A stretch of 64,000 nt of DNA from Nocardia cyriacigeorgica (GTDB lineage: Bacteria > Actinomycetota > Actinomycetes > Mycobacteriales > Mycobacteriaceae). Location: positions 1 to 64,000 of the forward strand of contig NZ_JARWNX010000027.1 in NCBI RefSeq assembly GCF_029868385.1, read 5' to 3'. The number at the start of each line of letters is the position of its first letter. Position 1 is the stretch's first letter. Below, in pieces: positions 1-8,536 of this stretch. Below the pieces are notes generated by a model. It was not told the origin of the DNA. It saw only the letters and a list, made by a program, of their open reading frames with translations, and ran no database searches. Both the position numbers and the translations under genes were made by a program.

Positions 1-780
1 GAAGAGGGGGTGTTCGGTGTCGAAGGGTTGGGGGTGGTGTTCGGGGGAGGCGTTGGTGATGGTGTCGTGCCACCACAGGTCGCGGCCCTCGGTCCAGGGG
101 ACTTCGGTGTTGGTGCGGCGCACCACCAGCACATGCTCGACGCTGTGCGGCACATCGCCGTGGGCGTAGAGCGCCTCGTCCACGGCCTCCTTCAGCGGGG
201 CGGGCTTACCGCGGCGCCACTGTCCGTCGGTGGTGATGACCAGCCGGGCGCGCGCGTCGTCGACCCGCTGCCGCAGTGCGGACGGGGAGAATCCGGCGAA
301 CACCACCGAATGGGTGAGCCCGAGCCGGGCGCAGGCGAGCATCGCCACGATGGCTTCCGGCACCATCGGCATATAGATGGCGACCCGGTCACCGGCTTCG
401 AGGCCGAGTTCGGTGAAGTAGTTGGCCGCGCGGCTCACCTCGGCGAGGAGTTCGCGGTAGGTGATGGCGCGGGAGTCGCCGGGTTCGCCTTCCCAGTGGA
501 TGGCGACCTGGTCGCCGTGGCCGTCGAGGACGTGCCGGTCGACGCAGTTGTAGGCCACATTGAGCTTGCCGTCGACGAACCAGCGGGCGACCGGCGCGTC
601 CGACCAGTCCAGCACCTGGGACCACGGCTCGTGCCAGTGCAGACGGCGGGCCTGCTCGGCCCAGAACCCCTCGCGGTCGGCTTCGGCGCGCCGGTAGATC
701 TCGGCGTCGGCGTTCGCGGCGGCGGCGAATGCCGCGCTCGGCGGGTACGAGTCCTGGTGATCGGCGGTGGTTTCGGTCAT
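1..780 (-). CDS. acs: Acetyl-CoA synthetase, N-terminal part (runs off window)
   Basis: AMP-forming acetate-CoA ligase that activates acetate to acetyl-CoA in the cytoplasm. Only the first 260 residues of a family of about 650 are present; the C-terminal part lies beyond position 1. The translation carries the family N-terminus (WxEP...VLDWSDAPVARWFVDG, NVAYNCVDRH) and the adenylation-fold stretch RVAIYMPMVPEAIVAMLACA followed by HSVVFAGFS. The start is the ATG at 780, preceded on the minus strand by GAAGGAAG with a 7-nt spacing. It is divergent from the peptide-transporter operon, the arrangement I recall for Rv3667/Rv3666c in M. tuberculosis. Identification is secure; the catalytic lysine and core motifs are outside the window. 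Confidence 0.95.
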   Translation of the reverse strand, partial: MTETTADHQDSYPPSAAFAAAANADAEIYRRAEADREGFWAEQARRLHWHEPWSQVLDWSDAPVARWFVDGKLNVAYNCVDRHVLDGHGDQVAIHWEGEPGDSRAITYRELLAEVSRAANYFTELGLEAGDRVAIYMPMVPEAIVAMLACARLGLTHSVVFAGFSPSALRQRVDDARARLVITTDGQWRRGKPAPLKEAVDEALYAHGDVPHSVEHVLVVRRTNTEVPWTEGRDLWWHDTITNASPEHHPQPFDTEHPLF

Positions 781-1017
781 CTCGTCACTTCCTTCACATC
801 ACCTGCGCATGCGGCCGTTTTCGACAGTAGTCAACTGTGACCCACGCCGCTGCGACTGTCTCCATCTGGTGGTCGGGGGATACCGCGGACACGATTTCCG
901 CGCGGTCGACTGACAAACCGGTGCTCCGGTGGATATCGTCGGCTCCTGATCGGTGCTGCCGGACCCGGCCTTCGCCTGCCGCGGCGTTCGGGCGACGACG
1001 ATGATTCGGGGGTGCAC

Positions 1018-2631
1018 ATGCGGCGTACGCGGATTCGTTCCTGGCTCGCGGCACTGCTGCTTGCCCTGCTGTGTGCCGCGAGTCTGCCCGGCTGCTCCCT
1101 CACTCCGGCGCTCGGCGAATCCATCGCGGTCAACGGCTCCGAACCGCAGAATCCGCTGATCCCCTCGAACACCAATGAGAACGGCGGCGGCCGCGTCGTC
1201 GACCGGCTCTTTGCCGGATTGCGCCGGATCGACGCCGCGGGCGGCCTGCACGACGAGGTTGCCCAATCCATCGAGACCACCGATCAGCAGCACTATCTGA
1301 TCCGCCTGAAACCGGGCTGGACCTTCACCGACGGCTCACCGGTCACCGCGCACTCATTCGTCGACGCCTGGAATTTCGGCGCCCTCATCACCAACGCGCA
1401 GTTGCAGAGCTACACCTACGAACCGATCATCGGCTTCGATGATGTACAGGCCGATCCGCCACGCGCGCAGACGATGTCGGGTCTGCGGGTGCTCGACGAC
1501 CTCACGTTCACCGTCGATCTGAAGGCACCGACCATCGACTTCCGCACCCGGCTGGCGTACGCGCCGTTCTATCCGCTGCCGGAGGTGGCGTTCGAGGATA
1601 TGGCCGCATTCGGTCAGCGGCCCGTCGGCAACGGGCCGTACCGGTTCGCCGACGGTGACGCCTGGCAGCACGATGTGAAGCTCGACCTGGTGCCCAACGA
1701 GACCTACCGCGGCGAGCGTCCGGCCCGCAACAAGGGCCTGACCTTCGTGTTCTACTCCAACTACGATGCCGCCTACTCGGATCTGCTCGCCGGTAACCTC
1801 GATGTGCTCGATACCGTCCCGGCCAGCGCCTTGACCGTCGTGGACGACGATCTGGGCGAGCGTGCCGTATCCGCGCCGACCGCGCAGAACCAGTGGATCG
1901 GCACCCAGCCCGGTCTGCCGCATTTCGACGGCGAGGAGGGCAGGCTACGCCGATACGCCATCTCGATGGCGATCCAGCGCGACCGCATCGGCGACAAGAT
2001 CTTCCGCGGCACCCGGGTACCGGCCCGCGACTACACCTCCCGCGTGCTGCCGGGCTACAACCCGGATCTGCCCGGTTCCGAAGTCCTCGACTACAACCCC
2101 GACGAGGCCAGAAGGCTGTGGGCGCAGGCCGATGAGATCTCGCCGTGGAGCGGGCGTTTCGAGATCGCCTACAACGCCGACGGCGGCCATCAGTCCTGGG
2201 TCGACGCGGTCGCCAACAGCATCAAGAACACCCTCGGTATCGAGGCTGTCGGCGCCGCCTACCCCACCTTCAAACAGCTGCGTGATCAGATCACCTCGCA
2301 CACCATCGGTAAGGCCTTCCGGTCCGGCTGGCAGGGCGACTATCCGACCATGCTGCAATTCCTCGAGCCGGGCTTCCTGAGCAACTCGGCCACCAACGAC
2401 TTCGATTACGACAACCCCGAATTCGACGCCCTGATCGCCGCGGCCGAGGCGGCGCCGACCGAGGAACAGTCCTGGCAGCTGGTCGGGCAGGCCCAGCAGG
2501 TGCTGCTGCGCGATCTGCCCACCATTCCCGTCTTCGACTATGTGAACTCCGCCGGGTACTCCGAGCGCGTCCGCAATGTCACCTTCGCCTGGAACGGTCT
2601 GGCGGACTTCGAGAACATCGAACTGCGCTGA
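1018..2631 (+). CDS. dppA: Peptide ABC transporter substrate-binding lipoprotein
   Basis: Extracytoplasmic solute-binding protein (SBP family 5) that captures oligopeptides or similar ligands for the permease encoded downstream. 537 aa. The N-terminus is a lipoprotein signal: RRTRIR, a hydrophobic run, then a lipobox L23-P24-G25-C26, so Cys26 should be lipidated after cleavage. Family stretches seen include GWTFTDGSPVTAHSFVDAWN and the VGNGPYRF region. ATG 1018 is chosen; a GTG two codons upstream at 1012 is the alternative. It is first of a cluster of four transport genes with 3-24 nt gaps or overlaps, equivalent to Rv3666c. The actual ligand cannot be told from sequence. Confidence 0.93.
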   Translation: MRRTRIRSWLAALLLALLCAASLPGCSLTPALGESIAVNGSEPQNPLIPSNTNENGGGRVVDRLFAGLRRIDAAGGLHDEVAQSIETTDQQHYLIRLKPGWTFTDGSPVTAHSFVDAWNFGALITNAQLQSYTYEPIIGFDDVQADPPRAQTMSGLRVLDDLTFTVDLKAPTIDFRTRLAYAPFYPLPEVAFEDMAAFGQRPVGNGPYRFADGDAWQHDVKLDLVPNETYRGERPARNKGLTFVFYSNYDAAYSDLLAGNLDVLDTVPASALTVVDDDLGERAVSAPTAQNQWIGTQPGLPHFDGEEGRLRRYAISMAIQRDRIGDKIFRGTRVPARDYTSRVLPGYNPDLPGSEVLDYNPDEARRLWAQADEISPWSGRFEIAYNADGGHQSWVDAVANSIKNTLGIEAVGAAYPTFKQLRDQITSHTIGKAFRSGWQGDYPTMLQFLEPGFLSNSATNDFDYDNPEFDALIAAAEAAPTEEQSWQLVGQAQQVLLRDLPTIPVFDYVNSAGYSERVRNVTFAWNGLADFENIELR

Positions 2632-2655
2632 GCCGCCGGACAGTGAGGAGAGCCC

Positions 2656-3582
2656 ATGGCCTGGTACATCGTGCGGCGGCTGTTGCAGATGATTCCGGTG
2701 TTCTTCGGCGCCACCCTGCTCATCTACTTTCTGATCTACAAGGTCTCGGGTGGATCGGTGGCCGCGCTCGCCGGTGACCGCACGCTGACGCCGGCGCTGG
2801 AAGCCCAATTGCAGGCCCGCTACCACCTCGACCAGCCGTTCATCGTGCAGTACCTGTACTACCTGAAGGGCATCTTCACCTTCGATCTCGGCACCTCCTA
2901 CTCCGGCCGCCCGGTCAGCGAGGAACTCGCGCGCGCCTTCCCGATCACCTTCCGGCTCGCGCTGCTCGCGGTGTTGTTCGAGACGGTGTTCGGTGTGTTC
3001 TTCGGTGTCATCGCCGGGTTACGCAAGGGCAGGCTGTTCGATTCGACGATGCTGGTGGCGAGCCTGATCGTCATCGCGGTGCCGGTATTCGTACTCGCCT
3101 TCCTCGCGCAGTACCTGTTCGGGATCGAATGGGGGATAGCGCCGGTGACGGTCGGTGCGGACGCCAGTTTCGCCCGGCTGATCGTGCCCGCGATGGTGCT
3201 CGGCGCGCTGTCGTTCGCCTACGTCCTGCGCCTGACCCGCAGTTCGGTGGCCGAGAACCGGGATGCCGACTATGTGCGCACAGCCACCGCCAAAGGCCTG
3301 CCGCGCCGCCGCGTCGTCGGCGTCCACATCCTGCGCAATTCGCTGATCCCGGTGGTCACCTTCATCGGGGCCGATCTCGGTGCGCTGATGGGTGGTGCCA
3401 TCGTGACCGAGGGCATCTTCAATATCCCCGGCGTCGGCGGCACGCTCTACCAGGCGGTCGTCCGTGGTGAGGCGCCTACCGTCGTCTCCTTCGTGACCGT
3501 GCTGATCGTGGTGTTCCTGCTCGCCAACCTGATCGTCGATCTGCTGTACGCGGCCCTCGATCCGCGGATCCGCTACGCGTGA
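2656..3582 (+). CDS. dppB: Peptide ABC transporter permease (DppB-type)
   Basis: Integral membrane subunit of the binding-protein-dependent importer. 308 aa with about six hydrophobic segments. It starts with the family signature WYIVRRLLQMIPVFFGATLL, and the cytoplasmic EAA loop (TATAKGLPRRRVV...LRNSLIPVV) at about residues 210-235 contacts the ATPase. A GAGGAG ribosome-binding site lies just before the ATG at 2656, 24 nt after dppA. The following gene starts 15 nt after its stop. Family assignment is firm; substrate range is inferred only from paralogues. Confidence 0.93.
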   Translation: MAWYIVRRLLQMIPVFFGATLLIYFLIYKVSGGSVAALAGDRTLTPALEAQLQARYHLDQPFIVQYLYYLKGIFTFDLGTSYSGRPVSEELARAFPITFRLALLAVLFETVFGVFFGVIAGLRKGRLFDSTMLVASLIVIAVPVFVLAFLAQYLFGIEWGIAPVTVGADASFARLIVPAMVLGALSFAYVLRLTRSSVAENRDADYVRTATAKGLPRRRVVGVHILRNSLIPVVTFIGADLGALMGGAIVTEGIFNIPGVGGTLYQAVVRGEAPTVVSFVTVLIVVFLLANLIVDLLYAALDPRIRYA

Positions 3583-3597
3583 GAAGGGAGTGTGCGC

Positions 3598-4557
3598 ATG
3601 TCCGATGAGGGTTCCCCAGTGCGGCCGGGGCAGCAGCGCTGGGTGGCGCCGGCCGACGCGGTCGAGGTCGATGCGGTGGACCGAGTGCGCGTCGCAGGGA
3701 CGCCGCGCGGATTCTGGGGCGAGGCGTGGCAGGGGTTGCGGCGCAATCCGCTGTTCCTCGGCGCGGTCGCGCTGATCGTGCTGGTAGTGCTGCTCGCAAT
3801 GTTTCCCGGGCTGTTCACCGATCAGGACCCGCGCTACTGCGTGGTCGACAACAGCCTGCTGCCACCCAGCTCACAGCATTGGTTCGGCTTCGATCTCCAG
3901 GGCTGCGACATCTACGCGCGCACCGTCTACGGGGCGCGGGCATCGGTGCTGACCGGAGTTGGCGCATCGCTGCTGTTCGTATCGATCGGCGCGACGCTCG
4001 GCGCGCTGGCCGGTTTCTACGGTGGGCCGCTCGATTCGATCATCTCCCGGATCTCGGAGATCGTGTACGCGATTCCGCTGATGCTGGCCGCCATCGTCGT
4101 CATGCAGCTGTCGCAGCATCGGACGATCTGGCTGGTGATCGTCATCCTGGCCGGGTTCACCTGGCCGCAGGTGGCGCGGATCGCGCGTGGTGCCGTGATC
4201 GCGGCGAAGAACAGCGAATATGTGCTGGCGGCAAGGGCATTGGGGGTGTCACGGTTGCGGATCCTGCTGCGCCATGTACTGCCGAACTCGCTGGGCCCGG
4301 TGATCGTGGTGACCACCATCTGGCTCGGTGTCTTCATCGTCACCGAGGCCACCCTGTCGTTCCTCGGCGTCGGGTTACCGCCGACCGAAGTGTCCTGGGG
4401 CGCCGATATCGCGACCGGCCAGCAGCAGCTGCGCGGCGGCTCGCTCATCCTGTTCTATCCGGCGACGGCGCTCGCGGTGACCGTCCTCAGCTTCATCATG
4501 CTCGGCGACGCGCTCAGCGACGCCCTCGATCCGAAATCGCGCAGGAGGCGAGCGTGA
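3598..4557 (+). CDS. dppC: Peptide ABC transporter permease (DppC-type)
   Basis: Second membrane subunit, expected to pair with the DppB-type permease. 319 aa. After a hydrophilic N-terminal extension of about 45 residues come six hydrophobic segments; the EAA loop (NSEYVLAARALGVSRLRIL...PNSLGPV) is near residues 202-230. ATG 3598 is preferred over the GTG at 3592 because the AAGGGAG motif at 3584-3590 is 7 nt upstream of the ATG but abuts the GTG. Its stop overlaps the start of the ATPase gene (GTGA), implying translational coupling. Confidence 0.92.
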   Translation: MSDEGSPVRPGQQRWVAPADAVEVDAVDRVRVAGTPRGFWGEAWQGLRRNPLFLGAVALIVLVVLLAMFPGLFTDQDPRYCVVDNSLLPPSSQHWFGFDLQGCDIYARTVYGARASVLTGVGASLLFVSIGATLGALAGFYGGPLDSIISRISEIVYAIPLMLAAIVVMQLSQHRTIWLVIVILAGFTWPQVARIARGAVIAAKNSEYVLAARALGVSRLRILLRHVLPNSLGPVIVVTTIWLGVFIVTEATLSFLGVGLPPTEVSWGADIATGQQQLRGGSLILFYPATALAVTVLSFIMLGDALSDALDPKSRRRRA

Positions 4558-6269
4558 GCGGCGAACCCGAGACCGGCGCGCTGACACCGCTGCTGGAGAT
4601 TCGTGATCTGCGTGTGGCGTTCGGTTCCGGTGACGACCGGGTAGACGCCGTGCGCGGAGTCGACCTGACGGTCTATCCCGGCCAGACCGTGGCGGTCGTC
4701 GGCGAATCCGGTTCCGGTAAATCGACCACCGCGCACGCGGTGATCGGGCTGCTCCCCAGCGGCGGCCGGGTGGTGTCCGGCCGGATCCGCTTCGGCGGCC
4801 GCGACCTGGCGAATGCCTCGGAATCCGAGCTGATCGCGGTGCGCGGCAATGGCATCGGGTTCGTGCCACAGGACCCGATGTCGAATCTGAACCCGGTGTG
4901 GAAGATCGGCTTCCAGATCCGTGAAACCCTGGAGGCCAACGGGATCGCGCGCGGCCGTGCGGCGCGCGAGCGTGCCGTCGAACTACTGCGCGAGGCGGGA
5001 ATCCCGGACCCCGAGCACCGGATGAACCAGTATCCGCATGAGCTGTCCGGTGGTCTGCGTCAGCGCGCGTTGATCGCCATCGGTCTGTCCGGCCGCCCGG
5101 ATCTGCTCATCGCCGATGAGCCGACCTCTGCGCTCGACGTCACCGTGCAGCGGCAGATCCTCGACCACATCGACGACCGCACCGCCCGGCTCGGCACCGC
5201 GATGCTGCTGATCACCCACGATCTCGGGGTGGCGGCCGAGCGGGCCGAACATCTGGTGGTGATGTATCGCGGGCGGGTCGTGGAGTCGGGTCCTGCGCTG
5301 GAGATCCTGCGCGATCCACAACACGAGTACACCAGGCGCCTCGTCGATTCGGCGCCCTCGCTGGCCGCCGGACGAGACTCGGTGGGCGCGACGCGCGCCC
5401 GGGTGCGGCGGCAGGCGATCGAGGTCGCCGAGGACACCGATACCGTCGAGACGGCCGTGGATCCGACCGCGGCCGAGGAGATCCTGGTCGTCGATCGGCT
5501 CACCAAGCGTTATCGGGTCCGCGGATCGGTGCCGTGGAAATCGACCGAACTGCTGGCCGCGGACGAGGTCACCTTCCGGATGCGGCGCGGCACCACCACC
5601 GCGATCGTCGGCGAATCGGGGTCGGGAAAATCCACGGTCGCGCAGATGGTGCTCGGGCTGCTCGAGCCGTCTTCGGGGACGGTGACCTTCGACGGTGCGG
5701 ACGTCGCGCGCCTGAGCCGCACATCCGCGCTCAGGTTCCGGCGCCGGGTCCAGCCGATCTTCCAGAACCCTTACGGCTCGCTCGACCCCATGTACTCGAT
5801 CCACCGCACCCTCACCGAACCGTTGCGCACCCACGGCATCGGCAACCGCGCCGAACGCGATGCCAGGGTCCGCGATCTGCTCGACAAGGTGGCGTTGCCC
5901 GCGCAGGTGCTCTCGCGTTATCCGAACGAGCTGTCCGGTGGTCAGCGTCAACGCGTCGCGATCGCTCGCGCACTCACCCTCGAACCGGAGCTCGTGGTCT
6001 GCGATGAGGCCGTCTCGGCGCTGGACGTGCTGGTCCAGGCGCAGATCCTGGATCTGCTCAACGATCTCCAGGCCGAGCTCGGGCTGTCGTACCTGTTCAT
6101 CACCCACGATCTGGCCGTGGTGCGTCAGATCGCCGACGAGGTCGTGGTCATGCGGGCCGGCCGGGTGGTCGAAGCCGCGACCACCGACGCCGTCTTCGGC
6201 GATCCGCGCGAGGACTACACCCGCAGGCTGCTCGACGCCATCCCCGGCCGGGACCTGCTGATCGGCTGA
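4554..6269 (+). CDS. dppD: Peptide ABC transporter, fused double ATPase (DppD-DppF)
   Basis: Cytoplasmic ATPase that powers the importer; two complete nucleotide-binding domains are fused in one 571-aa chain. Domain 1 has Walker A GESGSGKST near residue 50, signature LSGGLRQRA near 163 and Walker B LLIADEPTSALD near 183. Domain 2 has Walker A GESGSGKST near 352, signature LSGGQRQRV near 460 and Walker B LVVCDEAVSALD near 481. Note Ala for Pro and Val for Thr in the second Walker B tail, common for DppF. GTG 4554 is preceded by AGGAGG at 4543-4548 and overlaps the dppC stop. M. tuberculosis Rv3663c has the same fused organisation. Confidence 0.94.
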   Translation: MSGEPETGALTPLLEIRDLRVAFGSGDDRVDAVRGVDLTVYPGQTVAVVGESGSGKSTTAHAVIGLLPSGGRVVSGRIRFGGRDLANASESELIAVRGNGIGFVPQDPMSNLNPVWKIGFQIRETLEANGIARGRAARERAVELLREAGIPDPEHRMNQYPHELSGGLRQRALIAIGLSGRPDLLIADEPTSALDVTVQRQILDHIDDRTARLGTAMLLITHDLGVAAERAEHLVVMYRGRVVESGPALEILRDPQHEYTRRLVDSAPSLAAGRDSVGATRARVRRQAIEVAEDTDTVETAVDPTAAEEILVVDRLTKRYRVRGSVPWKSTELLAADEVTFRMRRGTTTAIVGESGSGKSTVAQMVLGLLEPSSGTVTFDGADVARLSRTSALRFRRRVQPIFQNPYGSLDPMYSIHRTLTEPLRTHGIGNRAERDARVRDLLDKVALPAQVLSRYPNELSGGQRQRVAIARALTLEPELVVCDEAVSALDVLVQAQILDLLNDLQAELGLSYLFITHDLAVVRQIADEVVVMRAGRVVEAATTDAVFGDPREDYTRRLLDAIPGRDLLIG

Positions 6270-6298
6270 CCGGTGCGGCGGCAGTAGCCTCGTATGCC

Positions 6299-7045
6299 GT
6301 GACCGATCCGCTGCAACCCCTCGTCGATCTGCCCGGTGTGCGCGATGCCGCCGACAAGGCCCGCGATGCGCTCGCCGCGGTCCATCGGCACAAGAGCAAC
6401 CGTCGCGGCTGGCCGACCACCGCGGCCGAGGCCGCGGTGCGCGCCGCTCGGTCGTCGGCGGCGATCGACGGCGGCAGTGTGGAGCTGCCCGCCGACGGCA
6501 ACGTCACCGATCCGATCCTGGCGGGATCGCTGCGGGTGGGGCAGGCTCTCGACGGCGATGCGCTGCGAAATCTGGTCGGTACCTGGCAACGGGCGCCCTT
6601 GCAGGCGCTGGCCCGGCTGCACCTGCTGGCCGCGGCCGACCTGGTCGCCGATGAGGCCGAACTCGGCAGGCCGCGCAGCGACGGCGGGGTGGCGCAGCGG
6701 TTGGATCTACTCGCGCAGACCGTGCTCGGATCGTCGGCGCCCGCACCGGTGATCGCCGCGGTGGTACACGGTGAGCTGTTGACGCTGCGGCCGTTCGGTA
6801 CGGCCGACGGGATCGTCGCGCGGGCCGCGTCGCGGTTGGTCGCGGTGTCGAGTGGGCTGGACCCGCACAGCCTCGGTGTGCCCGAGGTGTTCTGGCTGCG
6901 CAGGCGGCAGGCCTACCTCGATGGCGCGGCGGCGTTCGGATCGGGGACGGCCGAGGCAGTCGGCGGCTGGGTGATCCTGTGCTGCGGCGCGCTGGAGGAC
7001 GGCGCGCGAGAGGCGACGTCGATCGCCGACGCCGCCTCTGCTTGA
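6299..7045 (+). CDS. Fic-like protein lacking the catalytic motif (Rv3662c family)
   Basis: 248-aa protein of the Rv3662c family, function unknown. The residue pattern resembles a Fic fold: a stretch AARSSAAIDGGSVELP reminiscent of the Fic N-terminal S-I-E-G region, and VHGELLTLRPFGTADGIVAR at the position where Fic proteins carry HPFxDGNGR. The catalytic His is Arg, and the DGNGR core is not conserved, so AMP transferase activity is unlikely. The GTG at 6299 follows a TAGCCT -10 box (6285-6290) by 8 nt with no Shine-Dalgarno, suggesting a leaderless transcript. The Fic relationship is my inference from the pattern. Confidence 0.75.
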   Translation: MTDPLQPLVDLPGVRDAADKARDALAAVHRHKSNRRGWPTTAAEAAVRAARSSAAIDGGSVELPADGNVTDPILAGSLRVGQALDGDALRNLVGTWQRAPLQALARLHLLAAADLVADEAELGRPRSDGGVAQRLDLLAQTVLGSSAPAPVIAAVVHGELLTLRPFGTADGIVARAASRLVAVSSGLDPHSLGVPEVFWLRRRQAYLDGAAAFGSGTAEAVGGWVILCCGALEDGAREATSIADAASA

Positions 7046-7088
7046 GGGGAGCTTCTAGGGGATGTAGGGACCGGGTGGACATATCGAA

Positions 7089-7383
7089 GCGGGCGGCGTT
7101 GTCGTCACCGACCTCACCGCCCGCGAGCACGGATCACCTGGTTACCAAGCGTGCTGAGTGGGTTGTGTTCTTCGGCCTCGGCGATTGATCCGAATCCACC
7201 GCGGCTCATCCCCGCAATTATGCGAGGCGCTCGCCGTCGGCAGCTCGAATGTCGCAGGCCCACAACGCTTTTGCCCTTGTCGCGGCGCGCTCCGCGTGGG
7301 TGCCTGGCGTCCGTGCTGGGAAGGGTGGGATGGGGGGCTGAGCCTTCTCTTCCGACTCCGTCCTGGCCTTCCGTCCTTCCGTG
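7089..7383 (-). ncRNA. Candidate Ms1/MTS2823-type 6S-like small RNA
   Basis: In the 530-bp gap between the convergent Rv3662c- and Rv3661-type genes. On the minus strand a strong promoter is visible: TTGCTG (7413-7418), 17-nt spacer, TAGAAA (7390-7395), predicting a start near 7383. Downstream there is no convincing ORF, the 5' part is purine-rich, and a palindromic hairpin (7089-7096 with 7117-7124, inner stem 7101-7104/7109-7112) could mark the 3' end. The predicted length of about 295 nt matches the roughly 300-nt mycobacterial Ms1/MTS2823 RNA, which binds RNA polymerase core and, as I recall, lies between Rv3661 and Rv3662c in this orientation. Sequence similarity was not computed. Confidence 0.65.
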
Positions 7384-7389
7384 CCTTCA

Positions 7390-7418
7390 TTTCTACACTG
7401 TGATCGCACTCACAGCAA
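7390..7418 (-). promoter_or_regulatory. Promoter of the Ms1-like RNA with embedded CRP-type palindrome
   Basis: Minus-strand -35 TTGCTG and -10 TAGAAA separated by 17 nt. The spacer region contains TGTGA-N6-TCACA (7399-7414), an exact match to the CRP/Rv3676 consensus half-sites. A factor bound here would cover the promoter between -35 and -10, a repressing position. Confidence 0.6.
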
Positions 7419-7575
7419 GGGGTCGGAAAACATCGAATTATCGGCGTGTCTTCCGGTATTTCGTGTTTAAATCCCAGGTCGCGGCACACTTCGCGATCTT
7501 GTACGACCGTACCGGCCAATGCCTGGCGCACGGTCGCCGAAACCCCCCCGGCGCATCCGCGATCGGCGGTCCTCG

Positions 7576-8415
7576 TCAGTCGCGTCGGCGCAGCAGCCGA
7601 TAGCTGATCGCGCCCGCCACCACGGCGCTCAAACCCACCGCGGCCGTGGCAGCCATAGTGGTCGAGGACGGGGCCTGGAACCGGGACCACAGCGACACCG
7701 GGTTGGAGAAGGTGAGCACCGGCCAGCTCCGGGCGACGGCCTCGCGGCGCAGCGCGCGATCGGGATTCACCGCCGTCGGATGTCCGATCGCGGCGAGCAT
7801 CGGCAGATCGGTGATCGAATCCGAATACGCGTAGCACCGCGACAGGTCGTAACCCTCGGCGGACGAAAGCTTTTCGATCGCGGCGACCTTGCCCTCGCCG
7901 TAACAGTAGAACTCGACCTCGCCGGTGTACTTCCCGTCCTCGACGACCATCCTGGTGGCCGCGGTGTGGTCGGCGCCGAGCGCTTCGGCGATGGGCGCGA
8001 CGATCTCCTCGCCGGAGGCCGAGACGATCACCACATCGTGCCCGCGGATCTTGTGATCGGCGATCAGATCGGCCGCCTCGGCGTAGACGAGCGGATCGAC
8101 CAACTCGTGCAGCGTCTCGGCCACAATGGATTTCACCTGTTCGACATCCCAGCCGGCGCACATGCTGGTCAGATGGGCGCGCATGCGCTCCATCTGATCG
8201 TGATCGGCACCGGAGAGCAGGAACATGAAATGCGCGTAGCTGCTCTCCAGCACCGCGCGCCGGTTCAACAGGCCCTGAGCGAAGAACGGTTTGCTGAACA
8301 CATAGGTGCTCGACTTCGCGATCACGGTCTTGTCGAGGTCGAAGAATGCTGCCACGCGACCGGCCCGCTCGGCGCCGTCGTGCGGATGTCCTGGCTGCTC
8401 GCCGTTGCCCGTCAC
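7576..8415 (-). CDS. HAD-IB family hydrolase (SerB-like, Rv3661 family)
   Basis: 279-aa haloacid dehalogenase-superfamily phosphatase of subfamily IB, related to phosphoserine phosphatase. Motif I is FFDLDKTV (nucleophile Asp of DxDxT) near residue 25, motif II the VSAS stretch near 145, and motif IV YSDSITDLPML near 210. A hydrophobic C-terminal segment (AATAAVGLSAVVAGAISYRL) may anchor it to the membrane. The GTG start at 8415 is preceded by TATCCT (minus strand, 8427-8422) with a 6-nt spacer, so the transcript is probably leaderless. Orthologue of M. tuberculosis Rv3661 by position and motifs; the substrate is unknown. Confidence 0.88.
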   Translation of the reverse strand: MTGNGEQPGHPHDGAERAGRVAAFFDLDKTVIAKSSTYVFSKPFFAQGLLNRRAVLESSYAHFMFLLSGADHDQMERMRAHLTSMCAGWDVEQVKSIVAETLHELVDPLVYAEAADLIADHKIRGHDVVIVSASGEEIVAPIAEALGADHTAATRMVVEDGKYTGEVEFYCYGEGKVAAIEKLSSAEGYDLSRCYAYSDSITDLPMLAAIGHPTAVNPDRALRREAVARSWPVLTFSNPVSLWSRFQAPSSTTMAATAAVGLSAVVAGAISYRLLRRRD

Positions 8416-8524
8416 GGGTCAAGGATATGCGCTGTCGCGCCCGGCGCCACGAGCCCGTGGGGGCCGAATCCGGTCCGCGAAACTTCTTCAACATTGGACT
8501 TGCGCTTTCGCCGCACCTTGGGTG

Positions 8525-8530
8525 TAGTAT
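8525..8530 (+). promoter_or_regulatory. -10 element of the 6C RNA promoter
   Basis: TAGTAT preceded by TG-containing sequence (GGTG), an extended -10 type. The -35 region is weak: TTGCGC at 8500-8505 gives a 19-nt spacer. The start is predicted at about 8537, just before the first hairpin of the RNA. Confidence 0.55.
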
Positions 8531-8536
8531 TGCTGG

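Noticed and set aside
10..840. 276-codon plus-strand ORF
   Set aside because: Antisense to acs; no family features and Gly/Val-rich translation typical of a shadow frame.
3726..4553. N-terminal 276 codons of a long ORF leading into the ABC ATPase
   Set aside because: It overlaps dppC in another frame; ATPase homology begins at GTG 4554, which has a good ribosome-binding site.
7151..7603. 150-codon ORF across the gap where the small RNA is proposed
   Set aside because: Low-complexity translation, overlaps the HAD gene and lacks GC3 bias.
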